Shown here piece by piece: positions 25,850 to 33,576 of a stretch of 35,503 nt of DNA (position 1 is the stretch's first letter; each line of letters opens with the position of its first letter). Origin of the DNA: Planctomycetaceae bacterium (GTDB taxonomy: Bacteria; Planctomycetota; Planctomycetia; Planctomycetales; Planctomycetaceae); NCBI GenBank assembly GCA_041398825.1, contig JAWKTX010000026.1, forward strand, positions 1-35,503, given 5' to 3'. A model generated the notes under the pieces. That model saw nothing but the letters and a program-made list of their open reading frames with translations. It was not told the origin of the DNA and searched no databases. Both the position numbers and the translations under genes were made by a program.

Positions 25850-26383
25850 CTACCAGGTTCGCGTGATATCCGGAAGCGGACCAAACGACAGCAGCAGCAA
25901 ATGGACAAGCCGAGCCATACTGAATGGACTGCTGATCACGACAACATCCGAAGTTGCCGCGTTGGCTTCCGCAGGCCTCACGAGCGTCGGTGAATCGTCA
26001 CCCCCCTTCCAGTCCGGCAACGTCAGTTCAAACCACAGAAAGCTGATGTGAATATGACTGTGGGATTCCGACAACTCTCCGGATGCCAGGTCCGTCGCTG
26101 CGTCATCCGCTTCACGCCGATGCTCGTGGCTGTGAGAATGTCCGCTATGCGAATGCGTGTGCCCGCTATGCGAATGCGTGTGCCCGCCATGCGAATGCGT
26201 GTGCTCGCTATGCGAATGCCGGTGCGCGCCGTGGTTTGCAGAACCTGAGTTTCTCGCATGAGAGTGGCTTTCGTCACCGTTTTCGTGCGCATGGCGAAAC
26301 CCAGGGCTGATAAACAGTGTCACAACCAGCAACAATGCAACCAGCGCAACAACGATCGCCTGACCTGTCCGACGTCGTGACAT
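25850..26383 (-). CDS. Membrane-anchored histidine-rich protein
   Basis: I placed the start at ATG 26383, which begins MSRRRTGQAIVVALVALLLV, a short basic stretch plus a membrane helix (about 8-27); a longer upstream frame adds residues that look non-coding. The 177-residue protein then has a His-rich stretch from 31 to 88 with 21 histidines, built partly from HTHSHSG repeats, a second cluster SHSHIHIS at 107-114, and a hydrophobic C-terminal segment (about 150-170). Such stretches bind zinc, nickel, cobalt or copper in chaperones, transporters and stores. I do not know the family. It lies divergently from a DUF1559 gene and may share a control region with it. Confidence 0.6.
   Translation of the reverse strand: MSRRRTGQAIVVALVALLLVVTLFISPGFRHAHENGDESHSHARNSGSANHGAHRHSHSEHTHSHGGHTHSHSGHTHSHSGHSHSHEHRREADDAATDLASGELSESHSHIHISFLWFELTLPDWKGGDDSPTLVRPAEANAATSDVVVISSPFSMARLVHLLLLSFGPLPDITRTW
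26142..26225. repeat. 21-bp coding tandem repeat (HTHSHSG units)
   Basis: Three nearly identical 21-bp units (CCGCTATGCGAATGCGTGTG plus C, at 26142, 26163 and 26184) and a fourth partial unit at 26205 lie inside the His-rich gene. They encode repeats of His-Thr-His-Ser-His-x-Gly. Units of exactly seven codons can expand or contract without shifting the frame. Confidence 0.85.
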
Positions 26384-26580
26384 GCTGAGATCGTACCAAC
26401 GGGCCAACGCGAAGCAATGCGGAGCGTCGCGAGGACGACCGAAATGCGAAATGTTAATCGAAAGTTCATCGCGTTGGATTGCATGGATCCGTTTCGACGA
26501 TTCCCGCAACGGACTCTGTCGGGGCATCTGCACTGGTAGTCCGCGATGAAATCTGACCGCGGTTCAGGTTCGATGGATCG

Positions 26581-26612
26581 ATTGCAATCTTTCAACATTG
26601 TAATCTTTCAAC
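26581..26612. promoter_or_regulatory. Tandem 16-bp repeat in the divergent control region
   Basis: ATTGCAATCTTTCAAC and ATTGTAATCTTTCAAC abut and differ at one base. They lie about 170-200 bp from each of the two divergent start codons. This is a candidate operator array; no known consensus is claimed. Confidence 0.4.
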
Positions 26613-26625
26613 ATACTGATACTCT

Positions 26626-26651
26626 AACCATCATGAGAACGTCTGATGGTT
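26626..26651. promoter_or_regulatory. Inverted repeat AACCATCA-N10-TGATGGTT
   Basis: The perfect 8-bp arms (extendable by one T-G pair) are separated by 10 bp, so the arm centres lie 18 bp apart. It may be a repressor operator or a small hairpin in the leader of the plus-strand DUF1559 gene. No T-run follows on either strand. Confidence 0.4.
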
Positions 26652-26779
26652 GGATTCGAAGGATCGCATTTCCGTGAACCGCCTACCCGGTCGCCTGCGT
26701 CAACGACATGGCGCCTGCCCCCTTTGCTCACGCAGGAAACTTTGCTGTCAGATTCAACAAGGCATAGAGGAACATTCAG

Positions 26780-27832
26780 ATGTTGCAAAAACGAAAATCG
26801 GGGTTTACTCTGATTGAACTTCTTGTGGTCATTGCGATCATCGCTGTCCTGATTGCGCTGTTGCTGCCGGCTGTCCAGCAGGCTCGCGAGGCGGCTCGGC
26901 GGACACAGTGCAAGAGCCACCTCAAGCAACTCGGCATCGCTCTGCACAACTATCATGACGTCCACAATACATTCCCACCGAATCTGATTCCCGGCGGTCG
27001 ACCGGGGTCCGGCGGATACATTGGCTATTCGCAGGGCAATTGGGGAGTCATGGCCTATCTGACTCCGTTTCTGGAACAGACGGCTGTTTATGGGTTGCTC
27101 AATCTGGAGTCGCCAACCTACCAGAACGTTAGTGGTTCATGGATCATTCCTGATGCCAACAATCGACTGGCGGCGGCCACTTTGGTTCCTTTGTATTTGT
27201 GCCCGTCCGATTCGTCGCAGAAGGTGTCCAGCAACTGGGGAGTTACCGAAGGAATTGGCCCGACCAACTATTGTGCCAATATGGGAACGGGAATCGATCC
27301 GACCGGAGTCAATCATGGATCGCCATACAACGCCGATGGCGTCTTTTTTGCGGATTCCAAAATTCGCTTTGCGTTCATCACCGATGGTTCCAGCAATACG
27401 GCGGCGATGACAGAAAGTCTGCTGGGCGAGGGACCCACGGTGTCCGGAGCCGCGACGCCGCCCGCTTCGGAAAAGAAGGCTTATCGCAATCTGGCGTTTG
27501 GCACCAGTATCTCAGATGCAAACTGCGCGGCCGCCACGACTTACAATCAGTCAGATCCGAGACAGTTTTCGTGGTATTCAGGCGAAATTCGTTGTGCATC
27601 GTATAACCACTACTACGGCCCCAACAGCAAACAGTATGACTGCGTGGCCAATGCAGCAGCTTCACTGGGATACATCGCATCCGGCTGGAAAGCACCGCGA
27701 AGTCAGCATGTTGGTGGAGTGAATCTTTTACTGTGCGATGGTTCCTGCCGCTTTATCAGCGACAGCATCGACGCAGGAATCTGGCGTGCCCTGGGAACTC
27801 GTTCCGGCGGCGAAGTGATCGGCGAGTTTTAA
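26780..27832 (+). CDS. DUF1559 family protein (prepilin-type N-terminus, H-x9-DG motif)
   Basis: This 350-residue protein is an intact member of the DUF1559 family, hugely expanded in planctomycetes. It begins with a type IV prepilin/pseudopilin signal (KRKSGFTLIELLVVIAI) that should be cut after Gly by prepilin peptidase, followed by LLPAVQQAREAARR. The globular part has six or more Cys, including CPSDSS and LLLCDGSCRF, and the C-terminal H-x9-DG motif (HVGGVNLLLCDG) before GTRSGGEVIGEF. The ATG at 26780 has GAGGA eight bases upstream. These proteins are thought to form pseudopilus-like or surface structures, but their function is not established. The gene stands 43 bp before the dioxygenase gene and may head its operon. 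Confidence 0.93.
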   Translation: MLQKRKSGFTLIELLVVIAIIAVLIALLLPAVQQAREAARRTQCKSHLKQLGIALHNYHDVHNTFPPNLIPGGRPGSGGYIGYSQGNWGVMAYLTPFLEQTAVYGLLNLESPTYQNVSGSWIIPDANNRLAAATLVPLYLCPSDSSQKVSSNWGVTEGIGPTNYCANMGTGIDPTGVNHGSPYNADGVFFADSKIRFAFITDGSSNTAAMTESLLGEGPTVSGAATPPASEKKAYRNLAFGTSISDANCAAATTYNQSDPRQFSWYSGEIRCASYNHYYGPNSKQYDCVANAAASLGYIASGWKAPRSQHVGGVNLLLCDGSCRFISDSIDAGIWRALGTRSGGEVIGEF

Positions 27833-27875
27833 GTCGCAGCAACTCCATCGTGTCTCTGTCTCCATTGGATCAGAC

Positions 27876-28661
27876 ATGCCTGAAACAAAAAACCTGGTCT
27901 CACTAACGCCCGACGATGTCGCTCAATGGTATCGAGACGGCTACGTGATCGTGCGAGGCGTGTTTCGCACAGACGAAATGAACGCTCTTTCCAATGAGGC
28001 GTGGCGGCTGACTCAGCAGGAAGACTTAATCGACAAGCACAACCTGCGTTGTCGGTTTCGTGAAACCCATGACAGCGTCGACTGTCTATGGGAAACGTTT
28101 GATCCTGTAATTGACTTAAGCTCTGTGTGCGAAAGCTTTGCACACGATCAAAGGTTGCTGAACATTCTGCAGGATCTGTACGGCGAACGGGCGTATTTGT
28201 TCAAGGACAAGCTGATCTTTAAGCAGCCTGGGACGAAGGGTTATGAGTTGCATCAGGACTGGATTGCCTGGCCCGGATTTCCTCGAAGCTTTCTGACGGT
28301 ACTGGTTCCGATTGATGCGTCCACAGAAGGCAATGGCTGCACCGAAGTCTTTCCGGGCTATCACAGGCAGGGATGTCTCACACCCGAAGATGGTCAGTAT
28401 CACGGGCTGCCCGACAACACTGTCGATGAAGCTCAGCGAATTCCACTGGTTCTTGATCCCGGAGACATCGCCATCTTCGACGGCTTCACGCCTCATCGAT
28501 CGGCAGCCAACCTGTCCGATTGCTGGCGCCGTCAACTGTACCTCAGCTACAACGCTGCTTCCGATGGCGGCGACCAGCGTGACGCTCATTATGTCGAATT
28601 TCATGACTACCTGCGGAAACGTTACTCGGAACACAACTTTCAGGAAACATATTTCCGGTGA
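27876..28661 (+). CDS. Phytanoyl-CoA dioxygenase (PhyH) family oxygenase
   Basis: The 261-residue product belongs to the PhyH branch of Fe(II)/2-oxoglutarate dioxygenases. Iron ligands are visible as the HxD pair in YELHQDW (about 125-131) and the distal His in GFTPHRSAAN, with the following Arg (WRRQLYLSY) for 2-oxoglutarate. VPIDASTEGNGCTEVFPGYHRQG is the typical strand-loop before the distal motif. Members hydroxylate or cleave small molecules, including phosphonates and amino acids; the substrate here cannot be read. It is six bases upstream of an MFS transporter gene, which is two bases upstream of an ArsI-like gene, so the three very likely act in one pathway. Confidence 0.88.
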   Translation: MPETKNLVSLTPDDVAQWYRDGYVIVRGVFRTDEMNALSNEAWRLTQQEDLIDKHNLRCRFRETHDSVDCLWETFDPVIDLSSVCESFAHDQRLLNILQDLYGERAYLFKDKLIFKQPGTKGYELHQDWIAWPGFPRSFLTVLVPIDASTEGNGCTEVFPGYHRQGCLTPEDGQYHGLPDNTVDEAQRIPLVLDPGDIAIFDGFTPHRSAANLSDCWRRQLYLSYNAASDGGDQRDAHYVEFHDYLRKRYSEHNFQETYFR

Positions 28662-28667
28662 TCCGTC

Positions 28668-30074
28668 ATGAATGAATCAGCAGTGCCCCACACCGGCGCG
28701 ACGATATCGCCAGCAACATCTTCAAACCGGTACGCCTGGATGATGGTTGTCGTTGCTGCGCTGGCGATGGTGGCGACGCTGCCCGGTCGAACGCACGGTC
28801 TGGGCATGATCACCGAACGCCTGCTGAACGATCCGGTTCTGCAGCTGGATCGCATCTCTTACAGTCGTATCAACCTGTGGGGGACACTGCTGGGAGGCCT
28901 GTTTTGTCTGCCGTGCGGCTGGATGATTGATCGGTTTGGCCTGCGAATTTCGCTGACCTTTACCGTGGCTGCTTTGGCAGCGACCGTGTTGTGGATGACT
29001 CGCCTGACCAGCCCGATTCAGTTTTCCGCGGCCATTGTGCTGACTCGAGGCTTCGGTCAAAGCGCGTTGTCGGTTATCAGTATTACGATGGTCGGCAAGT
29101 GGTTTACGGGACGGCTGAGTTTATCGATGGCCGTCTATTCGCTGTTGCTCTCGTTGGGATTCGCCTATGCAGCTCAACTGGCAAAGCCGTGGGCTGATGC
29201 CGACTGGCGACTTGTCTGGAGCGGCATGGGCTATCTGCTGGTGCTGTTCGCTGTGGTTTGCGCGTTCGCTGTTCGTGATCCGCAACGATCGGCCGAACGC
29301 AAGTCCAAAACAACCATCGGATCCGCTAACTCCGATCCCGACCGTGCCGTTTCAGATAATACGGAGATGGCGAGTTGCTGTTCGACGGGCATCGATCCGA
29401 TCAAAACAATGTCGGTTGAAAACAGCATGACAACCGCGGCTGCGCTCAGAACTCAAGCCTTCTGGGTGTTCGCTCTTTCCATTTCGCTGGTTGGACTGAT
29501 GAGTTCCGGGTTGTCACTGTTTAATGAATCGGTGTTGACCGCTCAGGGATTTCCCAAAGATGTTTTCTACAACCTGATCACGCTGACGGGCACTGTCGGT
29601 TTGTTGGCCAAATTGCCGGTTGGGTGGCTGGGACAACGCTGTCGACTTAATCGAATGCTGACCGTTGGTCTGATGTTGCAGGCGGTCTGTATGTTTGCGC
29701 TTCCATCGATTCGTAGTACCATCGGCATCACGCTGTACGGAGCTGCGATGGGAGTCTCCGGAACCATAACGACTGTTCTGTTCTTTACCGTTTGGGGCCA
29801 GGTGTTCGGACAGAAACATCTGGGCCAAATCCAGTCACTGGCCCAAATGCTGACAGTTGTGTTTTCCGCCGTCGGGCCATTGGTGTTCGGCAAATGCTTT
29901 GCAAATTTCTGCAGCTATCAGCCCGCATTTTGGGGCATTTCTGCGGTATCGATAGCATTCGCGATCTGGTCGTGGCTCATCGCGTTGCCGGAAACTGAGG
30001 GCGAAGCATCACGCGATTTGTCTTCCACGACCCGTTCTGTGTTCAATTACCAATCTGTTCCTCAGGAGTCATAA
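28668..30074 (+). CDS. MFS transporter
   Basis: This 468-residue membrane protein has about twelve hydrophobic helices in two halves and the MFS loop 2-3 signature as GWMIDRFGLR. The central cytoplasmic loop (about 205-250) is polar and contains a vicinal cysteine pair, ASCCSTG, which is unusual for a linker and could bind a soft metal or metalloid. The C-terminal 25 residues are polar. It is translated from ATG 28668 right after the dioxygenase stop. In context it may import the dioxygenase substrate or export a product of the ArsI-like enzyme; direction cannot be deduced. Confidence 0.85.
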   Translation: MNESAVPHTGATISPATSSNRYAWMMVVVAALAMVATLPGRTHGLGMITERLLNDPVLQLDRISYSRINLWGTLLGGLFCLPCGWMIDRFGLRISLTFTVAALAATVLWMTRLTSPIQFSAAIVLTRGFGQSALSVISITMVGKWFTGRLSLSMAVYSLLLSLGFAYAAQLAKPWADADWRLVWSGMGYLLVLFAVVCAFAVRDPQRSAERKSKTTIGSANSDPDRAVSDNTEMASCCSTGIDPIKTMSVENSMTTAAALRTQAFWVFALSISLVGLMSSGLSLFNESVLTAQGFPKDVFYNLITLTGTVGLLAKLPVGWLGQRCRLNRMLTVGLMLQAVCMFALPSIRSTIGITLYGAAMGVSGTITTVLFFTVWGQVFGQKHLGQIQSLAQMLTVVFSAVGPLVFGKCFANFCSYQPAFWGISAVSIAFAIWSWLIALPETEGEASRDLSSTTRSVFNYQSVPQES

Positions 30075-30076
30075 CC

Positions 30077-31195
30077 ATGGCCGCAGTTATTCAATCGTCG
30101 CCTGCTGAAAGCGTGCCCGTAACCGAAGCCGAGCAATCGCCAGCTGCCGCTCGGTTTCATCTGTCTCTGAATGTGTCGGACATTGATCGACTGGTGGAAT
30201 TCTTCCAGCGCGTGTTCGGAGTTGCACCGGCCAAGCATCGGTCGGACTATGCCAAGTTTGAACTTGATTTCCCGCCTCTGGTATTGTCACTGGAACCCGG
30301 CTTGCCTGGCGACCAGGGCTCCTTCAATCACGCGGGGTTCCGGTTCGCGACCGTCGCCGATCTGGTCAGCGCTCAGGAACGTTTGGAAGCCGCTGGCATT
30401 TCGACTCAACGAGAAGACGGGGTGGAATGCTGTTACGCTCGGCAAACAAAATTCTGGGTACACGATCCCGACGGCCGACTTTGGGAGTTCTATGTGCTGG
30501 ACGGTGACATCGATCATCGTGGGCAGGGTCAGACAATGGATCAGATGACGGGACACACTTCCGAAGCGGAGTCCGCCGGTCGTTGCTCACTTGCCGAAGT
30601 CGCGCCGCAGGTGTACGAACATCGCATGGGAAGTGAAGTGCAGTTTCCCGCAACCGCGTGTGACGAAATTCTCCTTCGCGGCACGTTCAATGTACCCGTC
30701 ACGGACTTACAGATCATAAATATTCTACAGCAGGCATTCGAAACCCTGCGTCCGGGGGGACACCTGGAACTTCACGTGCTGACCTGCGAATCGGCGATTG
30801 AAGGCGATCTGAATCTGCCAGGCCCGGCGGCCTGTGTGACGTTCGTCCCGGTGCGATCGTCGCTGATGCAGTTTGTGACCGATGCGGGGTTTATGGACCA
30901 GCAACTGATCACGTTTCGTTCGGGCGCCTGTTTTCAGGCCGACGGTCAGGCATTGCGAGAAACCAAAGTAAGAGCGGCTAAGCCATCGGCTAAATCATCA
31001 GAACAGGCCGCGATGGTCGCGTTGATCTATCGTGGCCCGTTTGCCGAAATTAAAGATGACGAAGGATATGTCTGGCGTCGAGGAATACAGGTGTCTGTCT
31101 CAGCCTGGCGCTGGCACGAACTTCAGGAACAGGGACTTGCCGACAACTTTACCGTCATTCCCGAAACGGTTGTGACAGGTACTTGTGGCGTTTGA
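30077..31195 (+). CDS. ArsI/CadI-like VOC enzyme fused to a methyltransferase-like C-terminal domain
   Basis: Residues 25-150 form a vicinal-oxygen-chelate domain close to ArsI (C-As lyase for trivalent organoarsenicals) and CadI. The metal ligands are probably H28, H85 (NHAGF) and E137 (WEFYV), and the paired C118-C119 (GVECCYARQTKFWVHDPDG) match the Cys pair that binds MAs(III) in ArsI. Residues 165-372 are extra: a Cys-containing domain with FETLRPGGHLELHVL, reminiscent of the middle of a class I methyltransferase, and a tail ALIYRGPFAEIKDDEGYVWRRG. I see no glycine-rich SAM-binding motif, so it may be inactive or a remnant. AGGAG stands eight bases before the ATG at 30077. Confidence 0.78.
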   Translation: MAAVIQSSPAESVPVTEAEQSPAAARFHLSLNVSDIDRLVEFFQRVFGVAPAKHRSDYAKFELDFPPLVLSLEPGLPGDQGSFNHAGFRFATVADLVSAQERLEAAGISTQREDGVECCYARQTKFWVHDPDGRLWEFYVLDGDIDHRGQGQTMDQMTGHTSEAESAGRCSLAEVAPQVYEHRMGSEVQFPATACDEILLRGTFNVPVTDLQIINILQQAFETLRPGGHLELHVLTCESAIEGDLNLPGPAACVTFVPVRSSLMQFVTDAGFMDQQLITFRSGACFQADGQALRETKVRAAKPSAKSSEQAAMVALIYRGPFAEIKDDEGYVWRRGIQVSVSAWRWHELQEQGLADNFTVIPETVVTGTCGV

Positions 31196-31309
31196 TTCAT
31201 GCGGAATGCCAAAACGTCAGCTCGTCGATTGTTTCGCGTGCAGATGTCGATAAAATCCGAACGTTCATAAGAATAACCAGATGTGCATACGTCAAAGGAT
31301 GTGCAGACG

Positions 31310-31630
31310 ATGGCAACGCAGGACGTATTTCAGGCAGACTTTTGTGCAGAAAGGCTCAAAGCGCTCGGTGATCCTCATCGGCTGCGCATCGTGGATGCTC
31401 TGCGGTACGGCGAAATGACGGTCAGTGATATCGCTGAGTTCCTGGAAGCAGAAGTTGTCACTATTTCGCATCACCTAAAGATTATGAAGTACGCCAGTCT
31501 GGTCGAAGTGCGTCGGGAAGGGCGCTTCATGTACTATCGGCTGCATTCGGATGTGATGACATCAGCCAGGAAGGGTTCGAAGTTCCTGGACCTGGGCTGC
31601 TGCCGCCTGGAAGTACCGGATCGCGCATAG
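31310..31630 (+). CDS. ArsR/SmtB family metalloregulator
   Basis: This 106-residue protein is a winged-helix repressor of the ArsR family: ALGDPHRLRIVDAL, then the helix-turn-helix MTVSDIAEFLEAEVVTISHHLKIMKYASLV and the wing VRREGRFMYYRL. The classical ELCVC arsenic site in helix 3 is absent. Instead there are C12 near the N-terminus and a vicinal C97-C98 pair (LGCCRLE) at the C-terminus, which could form a different three-Cys site. ATG 31310 was preferred to a GTG at 31283, as it has AGGA upstream and matches family length. The gene is 114 bp after the ArsI-like gene and likely controls this cluster; the inducer is unknown. Confidence 0.88.
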   Translation: MATQDVFQADFCAERLKALGDPHRLRIVDALRYGEMTVSDIAEFLEAEVVTISHHLKIMKYASLVEVRREGRFMYYRLHSDVMTSARKGSKFLDLGCCRLEVPDRA

Positions 31631-31874
31631 CAGGGGAATCACACAGCGTTTCACACGTAGCCGAAAGGCCCGGTCCTATCTTAGTCAGCCTGTTGGAAAT
31701 CAGAACTTGCCCGAGCGAGAGACCTGAAAACACGACGGTCTACAGCTGTCCAGCGTGCCCGTCGCGATTCTTCAACGGAAAATTAGACAGTTGCGTACCA
31801 CCTGGCCTGTCGGCCGCGGGTGAGGCAAATACGCTCAATAGAAACCATAAACACGGCTCAGCAGAAGAGACAAA

Positions 31875-32969
31875 ATGAAACCAGTTTACATCATGGTTGG
31901 AGGCTTTCTTGGTGCGGGCAAAACGACAACGGTCGCGCGTTTGGCACAGCATTTTATGGGGCAGGGCAGGCGAGTCGGCATTGTCACCAATGACCAGACA
32001 ACAGACCTGGTGGATACCCATAACCTGAGGTCTCAGGGATTTGATGTGGGCGAAGTGGCTGGTTCGTGCTTCTGCTGCAACTTTGATGCCCTGACATCGA
32101 CCGTCGAAGGACTGGGCGAAGGCGAACTGCCTGAAATCATTCTGGCTGAGCCGGTGGGAAGCTGCACGGATCTGGTGGCGACTGTCATTCGGCCACTGAC
32201 GGAAGTCTATGGGGTGCCGCTGGATATTGCTCCGTATGGTGTCATCCTGAAACCCAGCCATGGCCTTCGAATTCTGAAGGGTGACAGCAGCAGCGGATTT
32301 TCGCCAAAGGCCAATTACATCTTTCGCAAGCAGATTGAAGAAGCTGACTTTGTTGTCATCAATCGCGTCGACGAACTATCTGCCGAGCAGGTGGCCGAAC
32401 TGCAGACTTTGATCGAAACCGAATACCCTGGCCGCCCGGTCCTGAGGTGTTCGGCCAGAACCGGTGATGGTTTCGATTCGCTGATTGCGATGCTGGAACA
32501 GCGTGGCGCGTTTGGTCGGCGGGTCATGGAAGTGGACTACGACGTCTACGCCGAAGGCGAAGCCGAACTTGGCTGGCTGAATAGTCAGGTGGAAGTGACT
32601 TCCTCGGTCGACTTCGATCTGGACTTGCTGCTGATGGACCTGATCGGTCGGTTGCACGCGCGACTACTGGCGTCTGCGGCAGAGGCCGCTCATCTGAAGG
32701 TAATTGGATTGTGTGATGGCAGTTATGCAGTTGCCAATCTGGTCAGCAATGCGACCGGTCCGGAACTGTCGCTGGGAGCATCCACGAAGACTCAGGCCGC
32801 CAATGTTGTGGTGAATGCCCGAGTGGCCACCGACCCTGCCGAACTGGAAAACATCGTCCGCGAAGAACTGGCGGCTGTCTGTTTAAAAATGATGCTTTCA
32901 CACAAAGTGATTTCCCTGCAGAGCTTTCGACCGGGGCGACCTGTTCCTACGCATCGCATCGTGGAATGA
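31875..32969 (+). CDS. COG0523/CobW-family metal-handling GTPase
   Basis: The 364-residue protein is a G3E GTPase of the CobW/COG0523 group. Walker A is GGFLGAGKTT (9-18), the metal-binding CxCC motif of the group is C65-F-C67-C68 (GSCFCCNF), and the guanine-binding motif is NRVD (163-166). The C-terminal part, about 200-364, is not the usual CobW C-terminal fold by eye and has no His-rich stretch; it includes YAEGEAELGWLN. COG0523 proteins insert or deliver zinc, cobalt or nickel to target proteins. The gene follows the ArsR gene by 244 bp with no clear terminator between. An AGAAGAG site precedes the ATG. Whether it serves the ArsI-like or dioxygenase metal site is inference. Confidence 0.85.
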   Translation: MKPVYIMVGGFLGAGKTTTVARLAQHFMGQGRRVGIVTNDQTTDLVDTHNLRSQGFDVGEVAGSCFCCNFDALTSTVEGLGEGELPEIILAEPVGSCTDLVATVIRPLTEVYGVPLDIAPYGVILKPSHGLRILKGDSSSGFSPKANYIFRKQIEEADFVVINRVDELSAEQVAELQTLIETEYPGRPVLRCSARTGDGFDSLIAMLEQRGAFGRRVMEVDYDVYAEGEAELGWLNSQVEVTSSVDFDLDLLLMDLIGRLHARLLASAAEAAHLKVIGLCDGSYAVANLVSNATGPELSLGASTKTQAANVVVNARVATDPAELENIVREELAAVCLKMMLSHKVISLQSFRPGRPVPTHRIVE

Positions 32970-33576
32970 AGACGGTGACCAGCAAACCGATGACTGCAAT
33001 CCCCATGGAACTCGCACTGGCGTGTAACAACTCGCGAGACAACCTGACGATGAGTTAACGCCCCCGGATCATGGATGGCCAACTGATCCATCTGGGCGAA
33101 GGCCACTTACCAATGCTTCTGCTGATGCCTGGTGTGTTTCGACTGTCAGAGCTCGTGTCTTTGGGATCGCACGGTCGGAGGTAGCGTATCGGGGCAGAGA
33201 CAGCCAGCACGAAAGTCGCCCGTTACGGCGGACAATTCCGTCAAAGCTGGGCCGGCCGCGATGGCTGACGGTACTGATGACCGCTTATTCCGACAGAAAA
33301 CGGACTTTTAGCCCGTGTTTTTTGAATTCGAATTGAAAAATTCGACCTGACGCGGGAACCGGAGGAATGTTAACATCCCGGTCAAATCATTTTGCGGGAA
33401 TTCGACGCCGGAATTCTACCTCGTAGCTACCGTCGCCAGATGCTTTCACAACCGTCTGTCGACCGCAGCTACGGAATCTGCCCTGGCCGTTGGACGCCCC
33501 CAACACGTCTGCCGACAATGCTCTGCGCAAAATCGGATACGCGTTGCCAGTAGTCGTCCGTTTGTCAGACATCTCC
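32970..33576. other. Intergenic region between GTPase and RNase D genes
   Basis: This region of 607 bp has no supported gene. A 19-codon frame begins at an ATG that directly abuts a GGAGGA near 33361, but with zero spacing this is unlikely to be translated. A terminator is present near its middle. The RNase D frame extends back to 33490 with a TTG, but the residues look unrelated to the family. Confidence 0.5.
33300..33324 (+). terminator. Rho-independent terminator
   Basis: ACGGACT and AGCCCGT pair with one A-C mismatch around TTT and are followed by GTTTTTTG. It could end the plus-strand metal cluster transcript 330 bp after the GTPase gene. A shorter T4 on the other side makes it possibly bidirectional. 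Confidence 0.55.

Larger units (their letters stand above)
26384..26779. other. Divergent intergenic region between His-rich and DUF1559 genes
   Basis: These 396 bp separate two divergently transcribed genes and should contain both promoters. I see a 16-bp tandem repeat and an 8-bp inverted repeat, listed separately, but no gene and no clear promoter pair. A TACAAT on the minus strand within the tandem repeat could be a -10 for the His-rich gene. Confidence 0.5.

Noticed and set aside
26142..26225. CRISPR-like repeat array
   Set aside because: Units abut without spacers and encode HTHSHSG in frame, so this is a coding repeat.
31693..31878. Small frame (61 codons, TTG start) with CPACPSRFF overlapping the GTPase start by ATGA
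   Set aside because: The TTG has no ribosome site and the residues apart from the Cys pair look random; the overlap is suggestive but not enough.
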